A stretch of DNA of 64,000 bases from Campylobacter showae (GTDB taxonomy: Bacteria > Campylobacterota > Campylobacteria > Campylobacterales > Campylobacteraceae): NCBI RefSeq assembly GCF_004803815.1, contig NZ_CP012544.1, positions 1,240,001 through 1,304,000 on the forward strand. The letters are read 5' to 3'. Positions 15,764-26,566 of the stretch are shown piece after piece. A program made the translations under genes and the position numbers. The notes below the pieces were generated by a model. That model saw nothing but the letters and a program-made list of their open reading frames with translations. It was not told where the DNA came from and made no database searches. How positions within the stretch are numbered: the stretch's first letter is position 1; every line of letters starts with the position of its first letter.

Positions 15764-16684
15764 TTAGCATTCGCACGAGCCGTTTTGATCGTCGCACGGA
15801 TCAAGGTGCGTCGTGATCTGCCATTCAAACTCGCCGTATTTAGCCCTGATAGCGGCCTCTATCTCGTCTGAAATTTTGTGCGCGTCATAAAGCGAAATTT
15901 CGCGGTTAAAGACTAGATGAACCGCGACGTAGCAGATGTTTGCGCTCTTTCTGGTAGCTAGGCCGTGATAGCTTGCTATCTGAGGGCGCGAGCGGATTAT
16001 CTCTTCGATTTGCGCCGTTATCTCGGGATCTAGCGCTCGGTCTAGCAGCACGCCTACGCTTTCTTTCATCAAATTTATCGCGCTAACGGCGATGTAGCCG
16101 CTAATCACTATGCCAAAAACGGCGTCTATCGCGGCAAATCCCGTAAATTCGACCAAGATAAGCGAGGCGATAACGGCTAGGTTGCTAAAAAGGTCGCTTT
16201 TATAGTGTAGCGCGTCGGCTCTAACGATCAAATTTCTCGTGCGGCGAGCGACGCGAGAGAGGTAGGCGACCAGCAGCCCCGTAACCGCTACCGATAGCGC
16301 CATCGCATAGAGCGAAAAAGCCGTATCTACGGGCGCTTGCTCCGTTTGTAGCTTACGCACGCTCTCGTAAAATATAAACGCGCCGGCACCCACGATCAAA
16401 ACACCCTCAAACATCGCCGCAAGCGCTTCTAGCTTGGCGTAGCCGAAGTTAAATTTAGCATTAGGCGCAGCTTGAGATTTACGGATGGCGAAGAAATTTA
16501 GCGCGGAAACTAGCAGGTCAAGCATCGAATCGATCGCCGAACTAAGCACCGCCACCGAACCGCCGATCAAACCCGCGGCAAATTTAACCACAGCTAGTGC
16601 AAACGCCGTCGCGCCCGCGACTATCACGGCTCTGCGACCTAAAATTTCATTTTCCCTTTTTATGTCGGCATTGTTTAATTGCAT
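15764..16684 (-). CDS. Cation diffusion facilitator (FieF/CzcD-type efflux)
   Basis: Inner-membrane metal/proton antiporter. Six membrane helices are visible. The helix II site A-I-D-S-M-L-D-L-L and the helix V site H-Y-K-S-D-L-F-S-N (H-X3-D) form the metal site, and a cytosolic ZT-dimerisation-like domain fills residues 210-300. The C-terminus carries D-P-C-D-D-Q-N-G-S-C-E-C, an unusual Cys-rich end that might bind metal. Its ATG directly follows the aguA stop codon. Metal specificity (Fe, Zn, Mn) cannot be read from sequence here. Confidence 0.92.
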   Translation of the reverse strand: MQLNNADIKRENEILGRRAVIVAGATAFALAVVKFAAGLIGGSVAVLSSAIDSMLDLLVSALNFFAIRKSQAAPNAKFNFGYAKLEALAAMFEGVLIVGAGAFIFYESVRKLQTEQAPVDTAFSLYAMALSVAVTGLLVAYLSRVARRTRNLIVRADALHYKSDLFSNLAVIASLILVEFTGFAAIDAVFGIVISGYIAVSAINLMKESVGVLLDRALDPEITAQIEEIIRSRPQIASYHGLATRKSANICYVAVHLVFNREISLYDAHKISDEIEAAIRAKYGEFEWQITTHLDPCDDQNGSCEC

Positions 16685-17677
16685 TTAGATTTCGCTTTCG
16701 GCTTCGCTCACACCGCTATACTTGTTTTGACTAGAACAGTGTAGCGAGCCGTTTTGACGTACGAAAACTAGCGAATCCACGCCGATTATCTTATGGTTCG
16801 GTAGCTCCTGCGCCAGTCGCTCAAGCACGATTTTATCGTTATCGTCGCCATACGTCGGCACGATGACGGCACCGTTTATAAAGATAAAATTCGCATACGT
16901 GCAGCCAAGCCTTTTGCCGCCATAAAATTTGGCCTTCGGAAGCGGCAACGGCACGAGCTTAAAGCCCGTATTTTCAAGCTCCTTTTTCATTGCAACGAGC
17001 TCCTCAAAATGCTCGTCGGTTGGATCGTCGCAGGAGGCGTATGCGATGGTATCAGGAGCGATAAAACGCGCCAGAGTATCGACGTGGCTGTCGGTGTCGT
17101 CACCCTTTATAAAGCCGTTTTTTAGCCATATCACGCGCCGAAGGCCAAAAAGCTCCTTAAGCCGCGCCTCGATCTGCTCTTTGTTTAGATGAGAGTTGCG
17201 GTTGTCGTTTAGCAGGCACTTTTCGGTTGTTAGCAGCGTGCCGTGGCCGTTAAAATCGATACTACCGCCCTCAAGCACGAGATCGATACTTCGCAAATCG
17301 CTTTTAAAGCGCTTGGCAAGCTCTAAATTTACGGCATTATCCTTCGAGCTTTCAAATTTACCGCCCCAAGCGTTAAATTTGAAATCATAGCTGACGATTT
17401 TAGCGCCGTCCTGCACGTCTATCATGCCGTAGTCGCGTATCCACGTATCATCAGTGTCGATTTTTACGAACTCCACGTTATCAAATTTAGCAAATCGCTC
17501 CCGAAAAATCCTCTCATCGGGGCAGATCAAAACGACCTTTTGAAACGGCACGATAGCTGCAACCAGCCTCTCGTAGGCGTCCAAAATTTCGTCCAGATAC
17601 GGCTTCCAGTCGGTGTTTTCGTGCGGTAGCGATAAAAATATCAGCTCCTGTTTTTCCCACTCTGCAAACGCTCTCAA
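16685..17677 (-). CDS. aguA: Agmatine deiminase
   Basis: Peptidylarginine-deiminase-like enzyme that converts agmatine to N-carbamoylputrescine. Landmarks: D-D-T-W-I-R-D-Y-G, F-N-A-W-G-G-K, L-E-G-G-S-I-D, D-D-T-D-S-H-V-D-T-L, and the nucleophile Cys in N-G-S-L-H-C-S-S-Q near the C-terminus. Length 330 aa is slightly short of plant and Pseudomonas enzymes. It is the first gene of the minus-strand run aguA, efflux, phosphatase, aguB. No arginine decarboxylase gene is visible in this window. Confidence 0.94.
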   Translation of the reverse strand: MRAFAEWEKQELIFLSLPHENTDWKPYLDEILDAYERLVAAIVPFQKVVLICPDERIFRERFAKFDNVEFVKIDTDDTWIRDYGMIDVQDGAKIVSYDFKFNAWGGKFESSKDNAVNLELAKRFKSDLRSIDLVLEGGSIDFNGHGTLLTTEKCLLNDNRNSHLNKEQIEARLKELFGLRRVIWLKNGFIKGDDTDSHVDTLARFIAPDTIAYASCDDPTDEHFEELVAMKKELENTGFKLVPLPLPKAKFYGGKRLGCTYANFIFINGAVIVPTYGDDNDKIVLERLAQELPNHKIIGVDSLVFVRQNGSLHCSSQNKYSGVSEAESEI

Positions 17678-17832
17678 ATTCGTCCTTTATTTAAATAATT
17701 TCTATCAGAATTTAGGGGTTATGATACCTTTTGCAAGCTTAAATTTTAAAATAAATCATACAAAATTAGTTTTAAATTTAGTTTGCTTTCGCTACAATCT
17801 CGCGAAATTATCAAAAAGAAGCTAAAAAATTT

Positions 17833-18486
17833 ATGGATTTTGAGTTTATAAAAGAATTTACGCCGATGTTCGTAAAAGCGGGCATTTTCACAGTCAAGCT
17901 CTCGCTTTATGGCATCTTGCTATCGCTTGTTATCGGCATATTTTGCACGCTGGTTAAATTTTACAAGGTCAAGATCCTGATGCCTATCGTAAACGGCTAC
18001 ATCGAGGTTTCTAGAAACACGCCGCTACTTATACAGCTTTTTTTCCTCTACTACGGACTTAGTAAATTCGGGCTAAATTTGAGCGCTTTTACCTGCGCGG
18101 TCGCGGGACTTGCGTTTCTAGGCGGCAGCTATATGGCTGAGAGTTTTAGGCTCGGATTTGAAGCGGTAAAAAAGACGCAGATAGAGGCCGCGCTTAGCGT
18201 CGCTCTCACGCAGGGGCAAATTTTACGCTACGTTATCTTGCCTCAGGCCTTTAGCGTTTCGATTCCCTCGATTGCCGCTAACGTCATCTTTCTCATCAAA
18301 GAAACCTCGGTTATCAGCATCATCGCCCTACCCGACCTGGTCTATGCGACCAAGGATATCATCGGGCTTTACTACATGACCGACGAGGCGCTTTTTATGC
18401 TGGTAGTTAGCTATTTGATTATCATTTTGCCGATATCTTTGGTCTTATTTTGGCTAGAAAAAAGGATGAGAGTTGGACGGAGTTAG
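17833..18486 (+). CDS. Polar amino-acid ABC transporter permease 1
   Basis: HisMQ/GlnP-type inner-membrane permease. About five membrane helices are seen, with the EAA loop region E-A-A-L-S-V-A-L-T-Q-G-Q-I-L-R-Y-V-I-L-P-Q-A. The N-S-R-T/P-L-type segment S-R-N-T-P-L-L-I-Q-L-F-F-L-Y-Y is typical for amino-acid permeases. It is the first gene of a plus-strand operon; the next permease overlaps it by 14 nt. The binding protein gene 1.7 kb downstream is CjaA-like, which suggests cysteine/cystine uptake. Confidence 0.93.
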   Translation: MDFEFIKEFTPMFVKAGIFTVKLSLYGILLSLVIGIFCTLVKFYKVKILMPIVNGYIEVSRNTPLLIQLFFLYYGLSKFGLNLSAFTCAVAGLAFLGGSYMAESFRLGFEAVKKTQIEAALSVALTQGQILRYVILPQAFSVSIPSIAANVIFLIKETSVISIIALPDLVYATKDIIGLYYMTDEALFMLVVSYLIIILPISLVLFWLEKRMRVGRS

Positions 18487-19147
18487 TATTTTATTCGACC
18501 CGCTGGTCTTAAAGCGGCTGATTTTCGAGGGGCTGTGGATGAGCGTGCAGATCTCAGCCATATCGATCGCCATCTCTCTTGTTTTAGGCACGTTTTTGGG
18601 CGTGGCTATGAGCTCAAAAAACAAATTTATCTTTTTCACGCTAAAAATTTGCCTAGAAATCGTTCGTATCATGCCTCAAATCGTCTGGCTATTTTTGTTT
18701 TACTACGGCGCGAGCAAGGCTTTTGGGCTTGATATCTCCAAATTTAACGCCTCGCTCATCGTCTTTAGCCTGTGGGGCGTGTTTGAGATGATGGATATCG
18801 TCCGCGGCGCGATCGTCTCGATACCGAGGCATCAGTTTGAAAGCGCGGCGGCTCTAGCGCTTAGCAAGGCTCAAATTTATCTTTACGTCGTGATCCCGCT
18901 AGCCACGCGCCGCCTAGTGCCCGCGGGCGTAAATTTGCTAAGCCGTATCATCAAAACCACTCCGATCGTCGCCCTCATCGGCGTACCCGACCTGCTAAAA
19001 GTCGGCCAGCAAACGATCGAGGCAGTCAGCCTAACCGCCAACCCAACCGTGCCGTTTTGGATATACGGCTTTATATTTTTATTATATTTTCTCGTCTGCT
19101 ATCCTATCTCAAAACTATCCAAGATACTTGAAAACAGATGGGCATAA
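18473..19147 (+). CDS. Polar amino-acid ABC transporter permease 2
   Basis: Second HisMQ-type permease, 224 aa. It has the R-I-M-P-Q-I-V-W-L-F-L-F-Y-Y segment and the EAA-type loop E-S-A-A-A-L-A-L-S-K-A-Q-I-Y-L-Y-V-V-I-P-L. Its start lies inside the end of permease 1 and its end touches the ATPase gene, so a heterodimeric permease with coupled translation is likely. Confidence 0.93.
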   Translation: MDGVSILFDPLVLKRLIFEGLWMSVQISAISIAISLVLGTFLGVAMSSKNKFIFFTLKICLEIVRIMPQIVWLFLFYYGASKAFGLDISKFNASLIVFSLWGVFEMMDIVRGAIVSIPRHQFESAAALALSKAQIYLYVVIPLATRRLVPAGVNLLSRIIKTTPIVALIGVPDLLKVGQQTIEAVSLTANPTVPFWIYGFIFLLYFLVCYPISKLSKILENRWA

Positions 19148-19155
19148 GGAATCAA

Positions 19156-19890
19156 ATGAGCGAAATTTTAAAACTCTCAAATTTAAGCAAATCTTACGGC
19201 GACTTGCAGGTGTTAAAAGGCATCGACCTTAGCGTCAAAAACGGCGAAGTAGTCGTGATCCTAGGGCCCTCGGGCTGCGGCAAAAGCACGACTCTGCGCT
19301 GCATAAACGGCCTTGAGCCCTTTGACGGCGGACAGATAGAGATAGCCGGCGAAAAGATAGATAAAAACTACAAAGACTGGATCAAAATCCGCCAAAAAGT
19401 TGGCATGGTTTTTCAAAACTATGAGCTGTTTGACCATATGAACGTCATCGAAAATATCGTGCTAGGCCCGGTAAAAGCGCAAAAAAGAAGCCGCGAAGAG
19501 GTCGAAAAAGAGGCCGAGGCGTGGCTGGAAAAAGTTGGCCTAAAACATAAAAAATACGCCTATCCAAAAGAGCTTAGCGGCGGGCAAAAGCAGCGTATCG
19601 CCATCGTGCGCGCGCTTTGCATGAGGCCCGAGATCATGCTATTTGACGAGATAACGGCCTCTCTGGATCCAGAGATCGTGCGCGAGGTGCTAGACGTCGT
19701 CATAAACCTCGCAAAAGACGGTATGACGATGCTAATCGTGACTCACGAGATGGGCTTTGCTCGCTCGGTAGCGAATCATATCGTCTTTATGGATGAGGGC
19801 AAAATCGTCGAAGAGAGCGAGCCCGAGGCATTTTTTACGCATCCAAAAAGCGAACGCGCGAAGAAGTTTTTAAATTTATTTTCGTTTTAG
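19156..19890 (+). CDS. Polar amino-acid ABC transporter ATP-binding protein
   Basis: GlnQ/HisP-type ATPase, about 244 aa. Start chosen at the ATG at 19156 because AAGGA lies eight bases before it; an earlier ATG at 19138 lacks a site. Walker A is G-P-S-G-C-G-K-S-T, the Q-loop is V-F-Q-N-Y-E-L-F, the signature is L-S-G-G-Q-K-Q-R, and Walker B is I-M-L-F-D-E-I-T (E-I in place of the more usual E-P). The switch His is in V-T-H-E-M-G. It energises the two permeases upstream. Confidence 0.95.
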   Translation: MSEILKLSNLSKSYGDLQVLKGIDLSVKNGEVVVILGPSGCGKSTTLRCINGLEPFDGGQIEIAGEKIDKNYKDWIKIRQKVGMVFQNYELFDHMNVIENIVLGPVKAQKRSREEVEKEAEAWLEKVGLKHKKYAYPKELSGGQKQRIAIVRALCMRPEIMLFDEITASLDPEIVREVLDVVINLAKDGMTMLIVTHEMGFARSVANHIVFMDEGKIVEESEPEAFFTHPKSERAKKFLNLFSF

Positions 19891-20208
19891 GGGTTTTAAA
19901 TTTGACCTTTTGGGGCTAAATTTGAAAGCTTTTCGTCAAATTTAAATAACTTAAATTTACCGCCCCGCTTTAACTCAAATTTACTCAAAATAACACGCTC
20001 AAATTTAATCCGCTAGCCATTTCTTAAATTTAAAATTAAATTTGTAAATTTATATTGAGTAAATTTTACACTCTATTTTAAATCTAGCGTTACATTTTTA
20101 TACAAAATTTGATTATTCTCTGTGCTCGTCGTCCGAAAAAATACAAATTTAGTCGCATTTTAGTCAAGCTTTTGTATATTTTGCGCACTTTATTTTAAAG
20201 GAGAAAGA
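19891..20208. other. A/T-rich spacer with dense AAATTT words
   Basis: No gene is visible. The 318 bp are crowded with AAATTT, mostly as AAATTTGA or its complement, and contain several T-rich promoter-like stretches. The spacer probably carries a separate promoter for the binding-protein gene; GGAGAAAG before its ATG is a strong ribosome-binding site. Confidence 0.6.
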
Positions 20209-21045
20209 ATGAGGAAACTTCTGTTTTCATTTTTGGCAACATTCGCCGCCGTCTTTCTAACGGGTCAGGCTAATTTGCAGGCTGCCGAAGCGGACGCTTT
20301 GGCTAAAATAAAAGAGCGCGGATACGTGCGCGTGGGCGTCTTTAGCGACAAACCGCCGTTTGGCTACGTCGATAAAGAGGGCAAAAACCAAGGCTACGAC
20401 ATATACTTCGCCAAACGCATCGCAAAGGATCTGCTGGGCGACGAGAGCAAGGTAAAATTTGAGCTCGTAGAAGCGGCAGGCCGCGTAGAAGTGCTAGTAG
20501 CCGATAAGGTCGATATCACTTTGGCAAATTTCACCAAAACCCCTGAGCGTGCTAGAGTCGTTGATTTCGCGCTTCCGTATATGAAAGTATCCTTAGGCGT
20601 AGTTAGCCCGGACGGTGCGGTCATAAAAAGCGTGGACGAGCTAAAAGGCAAAAAACTAATCGTCAATAAAGGCACGACTGCGGATGCGTATTTCACGAAA
20701 AATCACCCTGACATCGAGCTTATAAAATACGACCAAAATACCGAAACCTTCGCCGCTCTGGTCGATAAAAGAGGTGTGGCGCTAGCGCACGATAACGCGC
20801 TGCTTTTTGCATGGGCTAAAGAAAATCCTGGCTTTACCGTCGGTATCGAGGCTCTAGGCGAGGTCGACGTCATCGCGCCTGCTGTAAAAAAAGGCAACAA
20901 AGCGCTGCTTGAATGGCTAAATAACGAAATCACTGAGCTTGGCAAGGAAAATTTCTTCCACAAAAACTACGACGCTACTCTAAAACCGATCTACGGCGAT
21001 AGCGTAAATCCAGAATCTCTCGTCGTCGAAGGTGGGAAACTGTAA
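20209..21045 (+). CDS. cjaA: CjaA-like cysteine/amino-acid-binding protein
   Basis: Periplasmic solute-binding protein for an amino-acid ABC transporter, very similar in text to C. jejuni CjaA (G-V-F-S-D-K-P-P-F-G-Y-V-D, N-K-G-T-T-A-D-A-Y-F-T, Y-D-Q-N-T-E-T-F-A-A-L, and the C-terminal V-V-E-G-G-K-L). A signal peptide ends near Q-A-N-L-Q-A-A-E (about residue 26). No Cys is present in the signal region, so unlike the lipoprotein described in C. jejuni this copy should be released into the periplasm. The transporter genes lie just upstream; a strong terminator follows. Confidence 0.92.
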   Translation: MRKLLFSFLATFAAVFLTGQANLQAAEADALAKIKERGYVRVGVFSDKPPFGYVDKEGKNQGYDIYFAKRIAKDLLGDESKVKFELVEAAGRVEVLVADKVDITLANFTKTPERARVVDFALPYMKVSLGVVSPDGAVIKSVDELKGKKLIVNKGTTADAYFTKNHPDIELIKYDQNTETFAALVDKRGVALAHDNALLFAWAKENPGFTVGIEALGEVDVIAPAVKKGNKALLEWLNNEITELGKENFFHKNYDATLKPIYGDSVNPESLVVEGGKL

Positions 21046-21050
21046 AGCCC

Positions 21051-21077
21051 AAAGTCGGAAGAAATTCCGACTTTTTA
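21051..21077 (+). terminator. Rho-independent terminator of cjaA
   Basis: AAAGTCGGAA/TTCCGACTTT forms a perfect stem around GAAA, followed by TTTTT and A/T sequence, 5 nt after the cjaA stop. Confidence 0.92.
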
Positions 21078-21344
21078 ATTCTATACATTTTAGAATTTAA
21101 AGCATTAGGTAAATTTACCACCCGCACACAACCCACCGTTGCGATATTTTAAATACGACTAAAATTTTACGCTTGCTTATTATTAAAGCAAATTTGATCC
21201 GAAAAATACAATAAATGAACCGTCAAATTTAAGCTCACATATCAAAGTTTGTAAATTTTAATCGCTATAGAGTTCAAGGATTTTTTTTAATTATTAGAAA
21301 GGATAATTTTGTGGATTTTTTGTAAAAATTACAAAGAAAGTTTA

Positions 21345-21379
21345 AAATAAAACCTGCGGAAAGCCGAAGCCTTCCGCAG
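21345..21379 (-). terminator. Rho-independent terminator of groESL
   Basis: On the minus strand CTGCGGAAGGC pairs with GCTTTCCGCAG around a UUCG tetraloop, followed by GTTTTATTTT. It lies about 12 nt after the groEL stop codon. Confidence 0.92.
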
Positions 21380-21390
21380 ATAAAGGCGTA

Positions 21391-23308
<1,918 letters not shown>

Positions 23309-23340
23309 GATTCATCCTTTATGGTTTGATTTTTACTTTT

Positions 23341-23367
23341 TTAGCACTCTTTTGTTTTGAGTGATGA
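23341..23367 (-). promoter_or_regulatory. CIRCE operator for HrcA
   Basis: TTAGCACTC, nine bases, GAGTGATGA. The left arm is a perfect CIRCE half-site; the right arm matches the consensus GAGTGCTAA at 7 of 9. It lies just downstream of the -10 box of the groESL promoter, where bound HrcA repressor would block transcription. Confidence 0.88.
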
Positions 23368-23368
23368 A

Positions 23369-23397
23369 ATTATAGTCAAATTTTTAGAATTTGTCAA
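23369..23397 (-). promoter_or_regulatory. groESL sigma70 promoter
   Basis: On the minus strand TTGACA and TATAAT are both perfect and are separated by exactly 17 bases. The CIRCE operator begins two bases after the -10 box. Confidence 0.9.
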
Positions 23398-23481
23398 TAA
23401 TTTAGCTAAAATTCTTAACAAGTCTTAGTATAATCGGCTCAAGTTTCATAATAAAATTAAACTAAATCTAAAGGATAGACG

Positions 23482-26067
23482 ATGAAAATATTAGGCGCCC
23501 TGCTCGGACTGGTTTTTGCTTTGCTTATCGCGGCTTACGTTGCGGCCTTTACGGATTTTGGCAACGGCTTGGTTAAGCCGTATGCCCAAAATTTGATCAA
23601 AGAAAAAAGCGGATTTGATGTGAAATTTGACAAATTTCAGATCCGTCCGACGAGCGTAGATATCGTAGCTAACGTAAACGGAGAGATCGTAGCGAACGTA
23701 AACGGCGAGCTTTCGATTTTCTCGCAAAGCCTCGATCTAAAATACGACGTCGCCGTTAGCGATCTAAAAAGCCTGGGCGTCAAGCTAAGCGAAGCTATGA
23801 AAATCTCAGGCATCGCAAAGGGCAAATTTAGCGATTTCGCCGCTAGCGGAGTAGGACAAATACTAGGCTCAAACGTCAGCTTCGACGCAAATTTAAAGGA
23901 CTACAAGCCGCTTTCTTTAAAGCTCGACGCTAAAAATTTACAGGTCGAAAAAGCTCTAGCGCTAGCAGGTCAGCCTATCTATGCGCACGGTAAAATCTCC
24001 GCCGTCGCAAATATCGTAGAAAGCGGCGGCAAGCCAAACGGCACCGCAAACATCGATATCTTGGACGTCAAAACAGACAACGCGCTCATCGCAAAGGATT
24101 TTAACGTCACTCTGCCGTCAAATTTCGCCGCAAACGGCAAAATCGTAGCCGACGTCAAAGACGGCATCGTAAACGCCAAAAGCGCGGTGATCACGCCGCT
24201 AGCGACGATCGGCAGCGACAAGACGATCTACGATCCAAACTCAAACACCCTAAGCAGCGACGTAAAACTCATCGTGGACGATCTAGCCAAATTTGAGCCC
24301 GTCATCAAGCAAAAGCTTAGCGGCGCGTTTAAAGCAAACGGCAACGTCATCGCCACCGCCGGCGAGCTAAAAAACTTCGACGTCAAGATCGAGGGATTTG
24401 GCGGTAACGTCGATGCGGTGCTAAACGGCGGCAAACTCATAGCCAAAATCAGCTCGCTAAAGCTTGACGAGCTAGTTAAAATCGCCGCTTTCCCGGCGTT
24501 TGTCGGCGGAACGATTAGCGGCGAAGCGGTGCTAAACGACGTGCATAATACGCAAAATATCTCGGGCTCGGTTAAGCTCGCCACCAAAAACGCGCGGCTA
24601 AATCCGGCCGAGCTAAAACAGGTCGCAAAAGAGATAAATTTAAGCAAACCTCTATCCTTTGAACTAAACGCAAACGCCGACGTGGTAAGCTCGAAAGCCA
24701 AATTTGATGCCGCTCTAAACTCCGAGCTTTTAAAGCTAAAAAGCCTAAGCGGCGTTTACGGACTAGACGACAAAAACGCGGACGTCAAATTTGACGCGGG
24801 CATCGATGATCTGGGTAAATTTGAAGAGCTGATCGGCAAAAAACTATCCGGCAAAGTGGACGTCAAAGGCGCGGCAAAACTCGTAAATAACGCACTTAGC
24901 GAGCTAGTTCTAAACGCAAACGCTCTAGGCGGCAAGATAGATGCGAACCTCAAAAACGAAAAACTCGCGGCAAATTTAAGCGCGCTTTCGCTTAAAGACG
25001 CATTTACGCTGGCTGCGCTGCCAAACTACGCCGACGCCGTGATCGACGGATCCGTCAATCTAAGCGGACTGGATCCCAAAAATCTCAGCGGTACGGCTAA
25101 ATTTAACGTCAAAAACGGTATCGTAAACAGCGCCGCCGTAGCAAAAGAGCTGGATAAGCGCTTCCCAAACGGCACCAAATTTGACGCGAATGCGGACGTC
25201 GCTATAAACGGCGGCAAGGCTAAATTTGACGCGGTAGCAAACCTCGTCTCAAACTCAAACAAGAACCTAATCGCGCTAAAAAATCTAAAAGGCGACTACG
25301 AGCTTGAAAGCGGCTCGGCGAAGGCGGATTTTGAGCTTAGCATAAGAGAACTAAAAGAGATCGAGTTTTTGGTCGGACGACCTCTTTACGGGCCTTTGCT
25401 AGTTATCGGCGACGCGAAGAAAACGGGCGAAAAGCTAAGCGCGAACGTAAATTCGCGGCTCTTTAACGGCGATCTTAAGGCGGTCTTAAAAGACGATATC
25501 CTAAACGCAAATTTAAAAAGCTTCACCGCCAAAGGCCTCACAGACTTTTTGGGTCTCTCGCACGTCTACGACGGCACCGGTGATATGACGATGGATTATA
25601 ATCTCGCCTCGCAAAAAGGTAAATTTGATGTCACCGTAAATGACGGCAAGCTTGCAAAGACCGATTTTACCGAGCAGGTAAGGACCTTCACCGGACGCGA
25701 CATCACGAGCGAAATCTATAAAAACAGCAAAATAAAAGGTACGATAAACAAAAACCTCATCGACTTTAACGCCGATATGAACGCGACTAGAAGCCACGTC
25801 TCGGTAATCGGCGGCAAATACGACATGGCAACCAAGGCCGTAAACGTGCCGATCAAGATGAACTACGAAAAAACCGACATCGACATCACCGTCACGGGCA
25901 CCAGCGACAAACCGAAATACACGATCGGCTCGGACTACCTAAAGGGCAAGGCGGTTAAGGAGCTCGATAGATTTTTGGATAAGAAATTCGGCAAGGACGA
26001 CGAAAACGGCACCACGAGTGACGCTAAAAAAGACGCGATAAAAGGGCTTATAAAGGGGCTATTTTAG
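23482..26067 (+). CDS. Large AsmA/TamB-like periplasmic protein, 861 aa
   Basis: One N-terminal membrane anchor (residues 3-24) is followed by an all-periplasmic chain of repeated short strands: N-V-S-F-D-A-N-L, K-L-S-G-A-F-K-A-N-G, K-L-S-G-K-V-D-V-K-G and many similar units. This suggests a long beta-groove like the AsmA family, which carries phospholipids between membranes. An immediate duplication I-V-A-N-V-N-G-E occurs near residue 60-75. The C-terminus (Y-D-M-A-T-K-A-V-N-V-P, then I-T-V-T-G-T-S-D-K-P) resembles the AsmA C-terminal domain. The gene stands alone, divergent from groES. The family assignment is by pattern only. Confidence 0.7.
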   Translation: MKILGALLGLVFALLIAAYVAAFTDFGNGLVKPYAQNLIKEKSGFDVKFDKFQIRPTSVDIVANVNGEIVANVNGELSIFSQSLDLKYDVAVSDLKSLGVKLSEAMKISGIAKGKFSDFAASGVGQILGSNVSFDANLKDYKPLSLKLDAKNLQVEKALALAGQPIYAHGKISAVANIVESGGKPNGTANIDILDVKTDNALIAKDFNVTLPSNFAANGKIVADVKDGIVNAKSAVITPLATIGSDKTIYDPNSNTLSSDVKLIVDDLAKFEPVIKQKLSGAFKANGNVIATAGELKNFDVKIEGFGGNVDAVLNGGKLIAKISSLKLDELVKIAAFPAFVGGTISGEAVLNDVHNTQNISGSVKLATKNARLNPAELKQVAKEINLSKPLSFELNANADVVSSKAKFDAALNSELLKLKSLSGVYGLDDKNADVKFDAGIDDLGKFEELIGKKLSGKVDVKGAAKLVNNALSELVLNANALGGKIDANLKNEKLAANLSALSLKDAFTLAALPNYADAVIDGSVNLSGLDPKNLSGTAKFNVKNGIVNSAAVAKELDKRFPNGTKFDANADVAINGGKAKFDAVANLVSNSNKNLIALKNLKGDYELESGSAKADFELSIRELKEIEFLVGRPLYGPLLVIGDAKKTGEKLSANVNSRLFNGDLKAVLKDDILNANLKSFTAKGLTDFLGLSHVYDGTGDMTMDYNLASQKGKFDVTVNDGKLAKTDFTEQVRTFTGRDITSEIYKNSKIKGTINKNLIDFNADMNATRSHVSVIGGKYDMATKAVNVPIKMNYEKTDIDITVTGTSDKPKYTIGSDYLKGKAVKELDRFLDKKFGKDDENGTTSDAKKDAIKGLIKGLF

Positions 26068-26566
26068 GCAAATTTGACCGCTCGGCTCTACGGTTAAATT
26101 TACGATTTGCCGGGCGGTAAATTTGGAAGCTGATTTGCGGTCGCCAAATTTTGACGACAACGTTGCCTGATTTGATTTTGGACTTTGTTGCTTAAATTTA
26201 CGGCTTGGATTTAGAGGCTGAAAAATTTAGCTTAACGTCAAATTTTACACGCTATTTCGCCGTTAAATTTAAACTGCGGAGAGTTAAATTTGGTCAAATT
26301 TGATTTTACCGAGCGAAACGGCGGCAAATTTAACCAAGACAGATTCAAGGGAGATATTTTTGGCGGCAGATACGCGGTGTGCTTAAAAAGGCGCCCGAGC
26401 AAAGCCAAAATAGTAAATTTTAAATGATAGAAGTTTTAGAAGCGGGCGCTCCGCAAAGCCTGGAGCCAAATCAAGCTCGCCCATAAATCAAAAACAACGG
26501 CGAACAGAGCTCGCTCTCCGCATCTACACCCCGCCAGACAATCAAAATCTAGCGAGGCGCGAAATT
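26068..26566. other. Gene-free region dense in AAATTT
   Basis: No gene or repeat element recognised. Between 26070 and about 26335 I count eleven AAATTT words, mostly flanked as AAATTTGR or its complement. The right part carries fragments such as GGCGCCCGAGC and GCGGGCGCTCCGC that could pair as a convergent terminator. Confidence 0.6.

Larger units (their letters stand above)
21046..21390. other. Convergent spacer between cjaA and groEL
   Basis: Contains the cjaA terminator at the left and the groEL terminator at the right. The ~260 bp between them are A/T-rich with no coding signal. Confidence 0.7.
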
